A stretch of 64,000 nucleotides of DNA, from the NCBI RefSeq assembly GCF_900119695.1, contig NZ_LT632547.1:1054001-1118000 (forward strand), in the 5' to 3' direction. The DNA is from Actinomyces urinae (lineage in GTDB: Bacteria > Actinomycetota > Actinomycetes > Actinomycetales > Actinomycetaceae). Every line of letters starts with the position of its first letter. The first letter of the stretch is position 1. The notes under the pieces were generated by a model. It saw only the letters and a list, made by a program, of their open reading frames with translations, had not been told where the DNA came from and ran no database searches. A program made the position numbers and the translations under genes. Shown here piece by piece: positions 54,261 to 63,209 of this stretch.

Positions 54261-55052
54261 CTACTGCGGCAGTTTTCCGGCCTGAACGCCCCTAATCATG
54301 TCTAGCGTGGGGTCAATCGCCGCGACCATAGCCTCACAATAGGTGTACAGCCACGGCTCTGGATCCTCATTATTGAGGGCGAGGCTCGCCTGCGCGTCCC
54401 CCACCAACTGGCGTGAAATCAACAGCGTGCCACTGGGCTCAAACCCGCTCACCACCAGATGATGGCGGGCAAGGACGCGGCCGAGCTGCTCCGAATGAGT
54501 AGCAAACAGCGGCCTATTCGCAAACAACCAAATGAGCAGACCCGCACGTAGAGGAGCCGGCAACTTGGCCTCCAACGCGGCCCGCACACCCGCGAGCGCC
54601 CGCGGATCTTTAAGGGTGGCAACGTCCTCCTCGGCAATCACGCCCGCGCTACAAAGACGCGCGGTTAGAGCCTTGTGCGCTGCCGCAAGAACCTGCGGCA
54701 ACGGATGTCCCACAGTTTTCACCGGCTGCCGTGAGTTCAACGGCGGCCAATTCTGCTGAGCCAGGCGGTGCCCCTTCCAAATATCGAGCGCCGCGAGTAG
54801 CGCCGGATCCTCCGCCGGCACGCGCCCCATAGTGACCAAACGCAACTGCCCTAAATCTGTGCGCGCCCCCACCAGGGCAGCCTCATAGTGGGCAAGCCGC
54901 ACGCCGGCCTCCGCCCGCGCGCTTTCCCAACCGCGACGCAGCCCCTCCGAGAAACGGATGCGCGCAACACCCTCATCAATTTGGCGCAACAAAATCCGCA
55001 TTTGCGCGGACGCTGCTAGCGACGCGAACTTCGACATACCAGGTTCAGCCAC
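54261..55052 (-). CDS. Conserved actinobacterial protein of unknown function
   Basis: Not assigned to a function. A 263-residue, alanine- and leucine-rich, mainly helical protein without signal peptide or membrane helix. Recognisable segments are IRFSEGLRRGWESARAEAGVRLAHYEAALVGARTDL and LATHSEQLGRVLARHHLVV... near the C-terminus. The same type of protein stands beside ssd in other actinobacteria (position of Rv3662c). It lies 87 bases before the ssd start, probably in one operon with it. Confidence 0.7.
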   Translation of the reverse strand: MAEPGMSKFASLAASAQMRILLRQIDEGVARIRFSEGLRRGWESARAEAGVRLAHYEAALVGARTDLGQLRLVTMGRVPAEDPALLAALDIWKGHRLAQQNWPPLNSRQPVKTVGHPLPQVLAAAHKALTARLCSAGVIAEEDVATLKDPRALAGVRAALEAKLPAPLRAGLLIWLFANRPLFATHSEQLGRVLARHHLVVSGFEPSGTLLISRQLVGDAQASLALNNEDPEPWLYTYCEAMVAAIDPTLDMIRGVQAGKLPQ

Positions 55053-55082
55053 GGTCTTAGCTTAACTGGGTACAGTGTAGGC

Positions 55083-55979
55083 ATGAGTTTAACTGCCGAG
55101 AACGTTCGTGCTCCCGCCCCTCTGATACAACCCGAAGCCCTGCTGAGCCGGGGCACCATCGCAGTATTCTCATTCATTGTCTCACCAATCATCCTGACCT
55201 TGCTCTACAACTCAACGGCGCTACTGCAAGAGGGAAGCATCACGGGTATTCCCCTCGGCTCGCCCACAGGTCAGCTAGGCGTCCTCGTCGTTGCTATCTT
55301 GATCATCATCATCGCCTACTTAACGCGCTGGTCTGCGATTGGCATCGTGATTGCAACCACGTGGGCCGGCGCGTTCGCACTCTTTTTCCTTGGAAACTCA
55401 ATCATCTCGTCGGCACCAACCAGCTCAACCCAAGCGATGCTGATGTGGCAACAGCTGCCTTTACAGATATTTGTAATCCTCTTCACAGCCCTCGTGGTCA
55501 CGTTGGCGAAAAGACGCCAGAGTAAACACAATAACTCCAAGCCCGCGAGGGAGCTTGGGCCGGCCGTCCTTTCGGTCTACTTCATCGTCACGCTGCTTTT
55601 TGCACTCTCCCTGATCTTCCTAGTGCTCGCCAGCTCACCAGACACCATCAAACCAACGGTTTTGAACGTGCCTCAGCTTATGCCGAAACTGACCGGAAGT
55701 GACTGGCTCCTGGTGCTGTTAATCTCCCTTGTTCTCATGGCGTTCACGGCGATGGCATACAAATCGGTTGTTGCCGTTCAACTCGTAGCGTGGTTCTTGC
55801 TCCTCATCCCCGCGCTGTTCTTAGGACCACTATTCGCAATTCTGACCAACAAGCTGGTTACGCCCCAAGACCCATTCATGATCTCAATCGGATACTCAAT
55901 GCCTGTACTGGGCGTATTTGGCCTCATCATCGCGACATGCACGTATTCGATCAGTATCTCGACGAATCCCGGCGCTTAG
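55083..55979 (+). CDS. Multi-pass membrane protein of unknown function
   Basis: Not recognised. 298 residues with about seven or eight hydrophobic helices (for example TIAVFSFIVSPIILTLLYN near 30 and LGVLVVAILIIIIAYL near 70). The long cytoplasmic loop around KRRQSKHNNSK is basic. ATG start, 30 bases from the divergent gene at 55052, so the two share a compact promoter region. No catalytic motif is visible. Confidence 0.75.
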   Translation: MSLTAENVRAPAPLIQPEALLSRGTIAVFSFIVSPIILTLLYNSTALLQEGSITGIPLGSPTGQLGVLVVAILIIIIAYLTRWSAIGIVIATTWAGAFALFFLGNSIISSAPTSSTQAMLMWQQLPLQIFVILFTALVVTLAKRRQSKHNNSKPARELGPAVLSVYFIVTLLFALSLIFLVLASSPDTIKPTVLNVPQLMPKLTGSDWLLVLLISLVLMAFTAMAYKSVVAVQLVAWFLLLIPALFLGPLFAILTNKLVTPQDPFMISIGYSMPVLGVFGLIIATCTYSISISTNPGA

Positions 55980-56133
55980 GTTCCTAGTATCATTAACTGA
56001 ATCACTATCTAGAATCGTCTTTTCAACACGCCGGCCCAGCCTCGGCCTTGCAAAACACCGCGTGTAATCATGGTGTCATGGCTCATTGTGTGCGCCCGCG
56101 CGCACAGTTAGCGACAGATTATTGGAGGATTTC

Positions 56134-57579
56134 ATGGCTGATCGTAATTTTGACGACCCGAACGAGACCGATGAGGCACAGCGCCCCACGTGGGATCTTG
56201 GCGGCCAGGTAGAGGACGACGCGCAGCATCCCGACCTCATTGATCCGGCATCAGAACCTATCCCCTCGGATCCGCTCAAATCTGATAGCACTCTCAACGC
56301 CGGTGAGGAAGATTTGACGATCGAAGAAGGCGCCGCCGTTTTTGGCGACGATCAGCCTGAAGACATCGTTGGCTCGGCTGACGACGAAGTGCTTGAAGAT
56401 GTTGAAGCGAAAACCACGGTTGCCCCCCTGGCCTCCAGCGGCGCGGACACCGAAAGCGAAGCGGTCGCACCTGCACAGCCGGTTGCAACGCACCAGCCTG
56501 ATCCCGCTCCCGCCCCTGAATCCGTAGCGGCACCGGAGCCGAAGCCTGTTCCTGAACCCGCACCCGCGTGGGAGGGGCAGACCGAAACCTCACTTCCCAA
56601 AGCCACGGATACGGCAAACTCGATCCCGCATGTAGCGGCGAGTGGCAACGATATTCCTCGCGACGTACTTGAGCGTCGCCAGGCTCCCGAGGACGAATAC
56701 GAGCGCATGCGCGAAGTGCCCGCATTCCCGGGTGTTGAACCCGAAGCCGCTGCAGTCCCCGCGGGCGAGCCAAAGGGGGCCCCTGCTACAGAGCTAGCAT
56801 CCGAGCCTGCCGCACCCATTGCACAGCCTGATTCTGAACTAGCCGCAGGGCTGGGCGCCGCCGCTGGAGTAGCCGCGGTTGCAGCCGGAGCAGACGCGGA
56901 TGACGACATCGAAGCCACGAAGGTGCGCCGCAAGTCCCTACTGCGCCCCGAGGTCACCGAAACGGAAGAACCCGAGGCAACGTCCTCGTGGATTCCGCGC
57001 GAACCGGTAGAGCTAAACGACACCCAGTCGATCTTCGAAGAAGCCACGGTGGTGCCCGAAGTTCCATCGCGCGTTGGAGCCCGCGTGTGGTCATTCTTCC
57101 TCACGCTGATCGGTGTTCCCGCAGCCTGGTACCTGCTTACCGACTCGGCCGCTCGCCTAACGTTGGCACAGGATAACCCGGTTGCAACCGGCGTTATCAA
57201 CCCCGCGGCTCTCATTGAGCTTGGCGCTGGCGTAATCGTTGCGATCATTGTGGTAATGCTGACCATCAGGTCTTCGCTCGGTGCACTCATCTTCGGCATC
57301 CTGGCGCTGGCCGGCGGCATCTTCTTTCTCGCTGTGCCGGCAATGACCGCCGACTTCATGGAGCCCGCCTACAACTGGCTAACCGCTTTCAACGCGTTTG
57401 GCGGCAATGTGGCCCACCACATTCAGTGGACGGGATACACGGGCGTTATGGCGGTATCTGGCCTAATCCTCTTCATCATTGGTCTAACGTCCATCTTCGC
57501 GCGTCGCGACGGACGCCGCGAGCAGGAGATCCGCACCCAGATCGAACAGCTCGCCCCTGGAACATTGAAGAAGAAGTAA
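56134..57579 (+). CDS. Membrane protein with long acidic Pro/Glu/Ala-rich N-terminus
   Basis: Not recognised. Start set at ATG 56134 (TTGGAGGA upstream), giving 481 residues. Residues 1-320 are acidic, low complexity (proline, glutamate, alanine), without signal peptide; residues about 330-460 carry four membrane helices (VWSFFLTLIGVPAAWYLL; LGAGVIVAIIVVMLTI; LALAGGIFFLAVPA; GVMAVSGLILFIIGL). The tail is charged. The layout suggests a cytoplasmic disordered arm anchored to the membrane, perhaps in cell division or envelope work, but this is not shown. Confidence 0.75.
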   Translation: MADRNFDDPNETDEAQRPTWDLGGQVEDDAQHPDLIDPASEPIPSDPLKSDSTLNAGEEDLTIEEGAAVFGDDQPEDIVGSADDEVLEDVEAKTTVAPLASSGADTESEAVAPAQPVATHQPDPAPAPESVAAPEPKPVPEPAPAWEGQTETSLPKATDTANSIPHVAASGNDIPRDVLERRQAPEDEYERMREVPAFPGVEPEAAAVPAGEPKGAPATELASEPAAPIAQPDSELAAGLGAAAGVAAVAAGADADDDIEATKVRRKSLLRPEVTETEEPEATSSWIPREPVELNDTQSIFEEATVVPEVPSRVGARVWSFFLTLIGVPAAWYLLTDSAARLTLAQDNPVATGVINPAALIELGAGVIVAIIVVMLTIRSSLGALIFGILALAGGIFFLAVPAMTADFMEPAYNWLTAFNAFGGNVAHHIQWTGYTGVMAVSGLILFIIGLTSIFARRDGRREQEIRTQIEQLAPGTLKKK

Positions 57580-57633
57580 CCGAGCACGCTAACCGCCCTC
57601 GAAAATGAGGACGATTTTAGCTAACTTGGAGCC

Positions 57634-58563
57634 ATGAGCTCTAACTTTTTAGACCGGCCATCCACGTCGAACACGGATGGCCGGTCACTATTGTTGCCCG
57701 AGGGCGAATGGAAGCACATCACCGTGAATGCCGGAGGTGCGAACTTCCACCTAGCGCAAATAGGGCCCGCCGACGGCGAGGCCGTGATGCTACTGCACAA
57801 TTTCCCGCGCACCTGGTACTCGATGCGCCACCTGCTGGCACACCTCGCAGCCGAGGGCTACCGCGTGTGGGCTATGGATTTGCGCGGATTCGGCTCCTCA
57901 GACCTGCAGCCGTACGGTCAAGATCCGGTGCGCATGGCGGCAGACGTAACCGCGGTGCTCAGCAGTTTGAACGTGGCAAAAGCACACATCATAGGCGAGG
58001 GCATGGGCGGGATTTTCGGGTGGATTCTGGCCGCTACGAATCCCCGCGTGGTTGCTTCCCTCATGTCTATCGCGCAACCCCATCCTCTAAACCTGGAGCG
58101 CTCCACCCCCTCCCCATTCAGCGCGGCCGGCCGCACGGCAATGAAAATCCGCGCCCCGTGGTTCAACGTGCGAAACTTGCGTTCAGGCAAGATTGTTGCA
58201 GATGCCGCCGCCTCCTGGGCAGCGCCGCAAAACAGGTCCAAGCTACAGACGGACGAGCGCGTGTACCGCTACGCGTTCTCCCGCCCATTCGCAACTGAAA
58301 CCGCCCTCGAGGCCGTTATCCGCGCGAACTCGTTGACCCGGCGCACCCGCGCCCGCATCGACACGGTTGTAGACATGCCCGTCTCTCGCGTCATCTGCTT
58401 GCAGGACGGCCTACGGCCTCCAAAAACCTTCCTGCGCGACCAGCAGTGGGCAAAACAGCCGATCACCACATTCCAACTGGACTGCGGACACTTCCCCACC
58501 GAAGAAGCCCCCGAGCAGTTGAACGAAGCCGTCCTTAACCACCTCAAAGCCTGCACCAGCTGA
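57634..58563 (+). CDS. Alpha/beta-hydrolase fold protein without nucleophile serine
   Basis: A 309-residue alpha/beta-hydrolase of the epoxide hydrolase/haloalkane type by overall pattern: VMLLHNFPRTWYSMRHLLAHLA (oxyanion region, HG-x-P replaced by HNFP), VWAMDLRGFGSSD, and the elbow IIGEGMGG where a GxSxG or GxDxG nucleophile should be. A histidine is kept near the end (DCGHFPTEEAPEQ). The nucleophile position is glycine, so normal catalysis is doubtful. It stands in the position of ephE in mycobacteria, next to nth. Confidence 0.85.
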   Translation: MSSNFLDRPSTSNTDGRSLLLPEGEWKHITVNAGGANFHLAQIGPADGEAVMLLHNFPRTWYSMRHLLAHLAAEGYRVWAMDLRGFGSSDLQPYGQDPVRMAADVTAVLSSLNVAKAHIIGEGMGGIFGWILAATNPRVVASLMSIAQPHPLNLERSTPSPFSAAGRTAMKIRAPWFNVRNLRSGKIVADAAASWAAPQNRSKLQTDERVYRYAFSRPFATETALEAVIRANSLTRRTRARIDTVVDMPVSRVICLQDGLRPPKTFLRDQQWAKQPITTFQLDCGHFPTEEAPEQLNEAVLNHLKACTS

Positions 58564-58628
58564 AGCTTCCGCTGGCTCCAAGAGCCGCGCTCCAACCTCT
58601 TTAATCGATCCGCTTTAGTCCGCTGGTT

Positions 58629-59270
58629 CTAATCGACTTGCGCAGACGGGCAAAGGGGCGCGAGGGCGCAGTTGCCGCACTGCGGAGACCGCGCGTGGCA
58701 CACGCGCCGCCCATGCTCTATAAGTCGATGGCACAGCACGGTCCAGTCCTGGCCCGGTAGCACTTTCGCAATGTCCCGCTCGATTGTAAGGGGGGTCTTG
58801 GCACTGGACCAGCCGAGTCGCTTCGCTAGCCTGGCCACGTGCGTGTCCACGGTGATTGCAGGGATCCCAAACGCGTTACCCATGATGACGTGCGCGGTCT
58901 TGCGCCCCACTCCGGGTAAAGACTGAAGCTCGGATCGCGAGCTTGGAACCTCGCCGGCAAACTTTTCATCCAGCGCCTGCGCCATCTGCCGCAACTGAGT
59001 TGAGCGCCGGTTTTGAAAACCCAGGGGCCGCACTATCTGAGCAATGTCAGCCTCGGTTGCATGCGCCATGTCGCGCGGCGTCGGGTAGGCGGCAAACAGC
59101 GCGGGAGTTACAGTGTTCACCCGCTCGTCGGTGGTTTGGGCCGACAATATCGTGGCTACGAGCAACTCAAACGCGTTCTCATGCACCAGAGCGCACGCCG
59201 CGTGCGGATACAGGTCGGCCAGTACCTGCGCGACCTCTAAAGGCTGACTTTTGGTTTCTGGAACGCTCAT
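58629..59270 (-). CDS. nth: Endonuclease III
   Basis: DNA glycosylase/AP lyase that removes oxidised pyrimidines. It has helix-hairpin-helix LPGVGRKTAHVI with the catalytic lysine, the catalytic aspartate in VDTHVARLAKRLGW, and the iron-sulfur cysteines C-X6-C-X2-C-X5-C in CHARSPQCGNCALAPLC. Start set at ATG 59270 (213 residues), where homology to the family begins; an in-frame ATG at 59342 adds 24 residues of unclear reality. Divergent from the Crp-type gene, as in mycobacteria. Confidence 0.94.
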   Translation of the reverse strand: MSVPETKSQPLEVAQVLADLYPHAACALVHENAFELLVATILSAQTTDERVNTVTPALFAAYPTPRDMAHATEADIAQIVRPLGFQNRRSTQLRQMAQALDEKFAGEVPSSRSELQSLPGVGRKTAHVIMGNAFGIPAITVDTHVARLAKRLGWSSAKTPLTIERDIAKVLPGQDWTVLCHRLIEHGRRVCHARSPQCGNCALAPLCPSAQVD

Positions 59271-59385
59271 ACCTAGAGCATACAAACCGCGAAGTTTAGG
59301 GTCTGGCAAACGTGCGCCACTTGCGCCAAATCGTGAAGGCATGTGTTGTTTTCCTCATAACACACAACAAAAGCGGTTAAACTGA

Positions 59386-59401
59386 TGTGTAGGTGCGCAC
59401 A
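59386..59401. promoter_or_regulatory. Candidate CRP/GlxR binding site
   Basis: TGTGTAGGTGCGCACA has the half-sites TGTG and CACA eight bases apart, as in the GlxR consensus TGTGANNTANNTCACA. It lies 56 bases before the crp/glxR start, suggesting autoregulation. Confidence 0.6.
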
Positions 59402-59456
59402 TCCACGTTACGGGGGCGTACATACGCTTATAACCACTTAGCCGCTTTAGCGGAGA

Positions 59457-60146
59457 ATGAAGGTGACCGTGGAAGGGAACTACATCAGCCAAGTCCCTCT
59501 ATTTGAAGGGCTAGATGAAGCGCAGCAAAACTCGTTGCGCTCAAAAATGGGACAAACCACCCTGCGTCGCGGGGAGGTTCTATTCGAAGAGGGCGAGCCT
59601 GGCAACCGTCTTTACATCATCACGGAAGGCAAGGTTAAGCTCGGCCACACCTCTACGGATGGGCGCGAGAACCTGCTTGCAGTGCTTGGCCCCGGCGAGA
59701 TCATTGGTGAGCTGACCCTGTTTGATCCGGGCCCGCGTTCCACCACCGCAACCGCGGTTTCGCCGGTAACGCTTCTACACCTCGATCACGCTGATTTGAA
59801 CGCGATCTTGGATACGAACCCAACAATGGGCAAGCACATGTTGCGCGCGCTCGCTCGCCGCCTGCGTCGCACCAACGAGAGCCTTGCGGACCTCGTCTTC
59901 TCCGACGTTCCTGGCCGCGTCGCTAAGGCCCTGCTAGACCTTGCGGATCGTTTTGGAACCCCGGCCGAAGATGGCGTTCACGTGCCGCACGACCTCACGC
60001 AAGAAGAGCTCGCCCAACTGGTTGGCGCTTCTCGTGAAACCGTTAACAAGTCGCTTGCCGACTTCGTCTCCCGCGGTTGGATCCACCTGGAAGGCCGCGC
60101 CGTTACGCTTCTTGACCTCGATCGCCTGGCACGCCGCGCACGCTAG
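59457..60146 (+). CDS. glxR: Crp/Fnr family global regulator (GlxR type)
   Basis: cAMP-responsive regulator of 225-229 residues. The cyclic nucleotide domain has LFEEGEPGNRLYIITEGKVKLG and the phosphate cassette PGEIIGELTLFDPGPRSTTATA (G-E-L and R-S/T). The long dimer helix is PTMGKHMLRALARRLRR; the HTH is LTQEELAQLVGASRETVNKSLADF. GTG at 59463 or 59469 are possible starts, the latter with GAAGG five bases before. Preceded by a candidate self-binding site and followed by a strong terminator. Same order as nth-crp in mycobacteria. Confidence 0.94.
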   Translation: MKVTVEGNYISQVPLFEGLDEAQQNSLRSKMGQTTLRRGEVLFEEGEPGNRLYIITEGKVKLGHTSTDGRENLLAVLGPGEIIGELTLFDPGPRSTTATAVSPVTLLHLDHADLNAILDTNPTMGKHMLRALARRLRRTNESLADLVFSDVPGRVAKALLDLADRFGTPAEDGVHVPHDLTQEELAQLVGASRETVNKSLADFVSRGWIHLEGRAVTLLDLDRLARRAR

Positions 60147-60176
60147 TTCGATAAACGAGGCAGCAGCCTGAACAAC

Positions 60177-60212
60177 AAAAGTGAGGGAAGGTGAAAACCT
60201 TCCCTCACTTTT
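60177..60212. terminator. Bidirectional terminator after glxR
   Basis: Perfect 15-pair stem AAAAGTGAGGGAAGG with its complement, loop TGAAAA, ending in TTTT on the plus strand and in a T-rich run on the minus strand. Serves glxR and the convergent small gene. Confidence 0.93.
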
Positions 60213-60238
60213 GAACCCGCGTGGGCACTACGCGTGGC

Positions 60239-60397
60239 CTAAGCTTTTGGCCTCTTCATGTACGCCACGAGACTGTCCGGATTATTAGGTGCCGGCACAA
60301 CCTGAACGAGCTCCCAGCCGTCCTCGCCCCACTGGTCAAGGATCGCCTTCGTAGCATGAATGATTAGGGGCACGGTTGCGTATTCCCATTTAGTCAT
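60239..60397 (-). CDS. DUF4177-type small protein
   Basis: A 52-residue protein, MTKWEYATVPLIIHATKAIL followed by DQWGEDGWELVQVVPAPN. This is the conserved actinobacterial small protein found between crp and whiB4 (position of Rv3678A). ATG 60397 has AGGAG six bases upstream. It lies 28 bases after the whiB stop on the same strand, so it is probably co-transcribed. Function unknown. Confidence 0.9.
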   Translation of the reverse strand: MTKWEYATVPLIIHATKAILDQWGEDGWELVQVVPAPNNPDSLVAYMKRPKA

Positions 60398-60424
60398 AGG
60401 TCACTCCTGGAAGAGGTATGCGGG

Positions 60425-60766
60425 CTAGCGACGAACGCGAGCCAAGACGCGGGGGATCTGCGGCGAGCGGAGCTCTTCCGCGAGCGGGTCATCAGACTCC
60501 ATGATCCACGTACGCCAGTCAGTTACGTGAGTGTAGTAGCGTAGCATCGCGCGGCGTTCACGTTCTGTAAGACCACCCCAAACGCCGAAGTTTGCTTCGG
60601 ACTGCAACGCGTCCGCTAAGCACTCAAGTCGAACTGGGCATGCAATGCAGCGGGAACGAACCTGGCGTTGCGCCGCACCCTGTACAAATAACGCGTCCGG
60701 AGTCTCAGTTGCGCAAAGCGCCTTTGCCGCCCAACTTTGATCTTTGTCCGAGTGTGCGTAGCTCAT
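60425..60766 (-). CDS. whiB4: WhiB family iron-sulfur regulator (WhiB4-like)
   Basis: Redox-sensing transcription factor with a 4Fe-4S cluster. Start set at ATG 60766 with GGGG five bases upstream (113 residues); a longer frame begins at 60823. Cluster cysteines are C18, C40, C43 and C49; the turn G61-VWGG and a basic RERRAMLR follow. The DALFVQGAAQR segment and the place beside ponA2 fit WhiB4 of mycobacteria. Divergent from the penicillin-binding protein gene with a 248-base AT-rich gap, in which no gene was seen. Confidence 0.9.
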   Translation of the reverse strand: MSYAHSDKDQSWAAKALCATETPDALFVQGAAQRQVRSRCIACPVRLECLADALQSEANFGVWGGLTERERRAMLRYYTHVTDWRTWIMESDDPLAEELRSPQIPRVLARVRR

Positions 60767-61014
60767 TTTCACCCCATTGTTCGCATGTGCTTCAAGCACT
60801 GAATCTGATGTGACCATACACACAATTTGGGTTCGGGAGCAAGTTGAAATCCATTAACGAGCCGCCCAGAACCAGACGTTTGCGCAAATCGCCCCTGCCT
60901 AGCAGAAAAAGTTGCCAAATCCATAAGGCTAAAGTCCGATTACAAAGTTTTTCTAATTCGCGGCGTTTAGTGCCCGGTCGTTACAAAAAAGCATTTTCAA
61001 AGTAGGCTTGAATC

Positions 61015-63150
61015 ATGTCGAATTCAGGTTCTCGTCACGTCAGAAAACGGCAGTTCGCCACGTTGCTTACTACCTTCTTGGCGGCTTCTGCGCTTTTTGG
61101 CGTGCTCTTAGCGGGGCTCGTTGTTCCTGCCGCAGGCGGAGTTGGTCTTGTAGCTAAAGCCGGCCCGCAGGTGTTTGACGCGCTACCCGCCGAGTTTGAA
61201 ATCCTCCCCCCATCCGAACAGTCCACACTACTATCCGCTGACGGCTCAGTGCTGGCAACGTTCTACGCCGAGAACCGAATCATCGTTCCCCTCGAAGATA
61301 TTTCGCCCCACCTGCAAGACGCGATTATCTCCATTGAAGACAGGCGTTTTTACGAGCATAAGGGAATCGACCCGAACGGCATGGCCCGCGCCGCCATCAA
61401 CAACGTTTCAGATCAGAGCACGCAGGGTGCCTCCACCATCACTCAGCAATACGTGAAGAACACCCTCCTCGAGGCCGGATTACAAGAGGGTGATCAAGAC
61501 AAGATCGACGCGGCAACCGAGCAGACCATCAGCCGTAAGCTTCGCGAGGCCCGCTACGCCCTCGCACTTGAACAAAAAATGTCAAAAGATGACATTCTGA
61601 CCGGGTATTTGAACATCGCCCCGTTTGGCACGAACGTTTACGGGGCGGAAGCATCCGCACGCAGATACTTCTCAAAGTCCGCAAAAGACCTCACGATTCC
61701 CGAGGCCGCGATGATGGCCGGCATGGTTAAGTCACCCATCCAGTACGATCCCCTTAACGATCCGGAAGCCGCGCAGAACAGGCGCGACACGGTACTTGCC
61801 GCGATGCTCGCCGAAGAGAAAATCACGCAGGAAGAGTACGACCAGGCAACCGCGATCCCAATCTCCGACATGCTAAAACCAAACTTCCGCTCACAGGGCT
61901 GCGCGGGCGCGGGTAACGCCGCATATTTCTGCGAATACGCACGCCAGTACTTGCTGGCCTCCGACCAGTTTGGCGCCAACGAGGCCGAGCGTAAACAAAA
62001 GCTACTTCGCGGTGGCCTCACCATCAAAACGACGCTGAACTCAAACATGCAGCAGGCCGCGTTCGAGGAAATCACGGGCCTGATTGGTGTGAATGACGCA
62101 TCTGGAGCCAACACGGCGTTGGTCACGCGCGAGGTATCCACCGGACGCATTCTTGCGATGGCGCAAAACACGAACTTTGGTGTGCCCACCGAAAGTGACC
62201 CCCAGGCCACGCAGTCGAACTTCAACGTAGAGAAGGAAAAGGGCGGTGGTGACGGCTTCTCCGCAGGATCAACGCTAAAGCCCTTCACTATGCTGCAGTG
62301 GTTCCGCGAAGGGCACGGCGCGTGGGAGCGAGTGGGCGGACACTCCTCGCACTTCGCGGCCTCTGAGTTCAACATCCCATGCGGCCCCGGATACGCATCC
62401 GACTGGACGGTTGGCGACCTTGCGGGCAAGGGCGGCACATTCAACGTGATAGACGCGACTTCGCTGTCAATCAACCGTGTATTCGCGGAAATGTCAACCA
62501 AACTGAACATGTGCGAAATTTTTGACGGCATGGCTGCGCTTGGTATCGCAGAGGCAGACGGTTCGCCGCACAAGCCGTACCCGCCGCAGATAATCGGCGC
62601 TCCCGCAACCCCACTGGCCCTCGCTGGCGCATACGCCGCGCTTGCGAACGAGGGAGTGCTCTGCCAGCCGCTACCGGTTGACGAAGTACTTGACCGTGAC
62701 GGTGAACAGATCGTGGCATACAAGCCATCCTGCGAGCAGGCGGTTCCCGCTAAGGAAGCGAACATGGTTTCAACCGTGCTACAAAGGGTGGGCCGCTCCG
62801 GCTCTTACGCGAATATCGCTATCGGTCACCCCTTCATCGCTAAGACCGGTACTTCTGACGACAACGCTAACCTGTGGGCAGCTGGCGCAACCAAGCAGAT
62901 TTCAACGGTTGTGTGGGCGGGACACGCCCGGGCGTCGTCGCAACCAATGAACGGCATCTACGCCAACGGCGTGCAGTGGGGCTACGTATACGGCGGCACG
63001 TTCACCGGGCCCGTGTGGCGCGCATACATGAACCGCGCTACCGAGGGAATGGACTACTTGGACCTCCCGCAAGCCGAGCTTGGCGCCGCACCGCCACCAC
63101 CCGCGCCGCCCACGCAGCCGGCGCAAAACCAGGACGATAACAAGGACTAG
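61015..63150 (+). CDS. ponA2: Bifunctional penicillin-binding protein (PonA2-like)
   Basis: Builds peptidoglycan: GT51 glycosyltransferase plus transpeptidase, anchored by one membrane helix (about 15-48). The GT domain has catalytic E108 in IEDRRFYEHKG and GASTITQQYVKN; GYLNIAPFGTNVYG follows. The transpeptidase has S419-T-L-K422, S485-I-N487 and K610-T-G612. A proline-rich tail ends the protein (711 residues). No PASTA domain is seen, unlike mycobacterial PonA2. The order whiB4-ponA2-metallophosphoesterase is the mycobacterial one. Confidence 0.95.
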   Translation: MSNSGSRHVRKRQFATLLTTFLAASALFGVLLAGLVVPAAGGVGLVAKAGPQVFDALPAEFEILPPSEQSTLLSADGSVLATFYAENRIIVPLEDISPHLQDAIISIEDRRFYEHKGIDPNGMARAAINNVSDQSTQGASTITQQYVKNTLLEAGLQEGDQDKIDAATEQTISRKLREARYALALEQKMSKDDILTGYLNIAPFGTNVYGAEASARRYFSKSAKDLTIPEAAMMAGMVKSPIQYDPLNDPEAAQNRRDTVLAAMLAEEKITQEEYDQATAIPISDMLKPNFRSQGCAGAGNAAYFCEYARQYLLASDQFGANEAERKQKLLRGGLTIKTTLNSNMQQAAFEEITGLIGVNDASGANTALVTREVSTGRILAMAQNTNFGVPTESDPQATQSNFNVEKEKGGGDGFSAGSTLKPFTMLQWFREGHGAWERVGGHSSHFAASEFNIPCGPGYASDWTVGDLAGKGGTFNVIDATSLSINRVFAEMSTKLNMCEIFDGMAALGIAEADGSPHKPYPPQIIGAPATPLALAGAYAALANEGVLCQPLPVDEVLDRDGEQIVAYKPSCEQAVPAKEANMVSTVLQRVGRSGSYANIAIGHPFIAKTGTSDDNANLWAAGATKQISTVVWAGHARASSQPMNGIYANGVQWGYVYGGTFTGPVWRAYMNRATEGMDYLDLPQAELGAAPPPPAPPTQPAQNQDDNKD

Positions 63151-63165
63151 AAGATGGCTAAGACC

Positions 63166-63196
63166 CGTGAATCCGCGCTAAATGCGCGGATTCACG
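63166..63196 (+). terminator. Hairpin between ponA2 and the phosphoesterase gene
   Basis: CGTGAATCCGCGC pairs fully with GCGCGGATTCACG, five-base loop TAAAT. No T-run follows, and the next gene starts 14 bases later. It may be a weak terminator or an RNA stabiliser. Confidence 0.5.
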
Positions 63197-63209
63197 CGTA
63201 CGGAGGAAA

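Noticed and set aside
56352-57359. 335-codon minus-strand serine-rich frame
   Set aside because: Shadow of the Pro/Glu/Ala-rich gene at 56134; composition follows from antisense reading.
59342-59365. TGTGTT ... AACACA inverted repeat before nth
   Set aside because: The 11-base gap is wrong for a Crp-type site, and the arms are short; may be chance.
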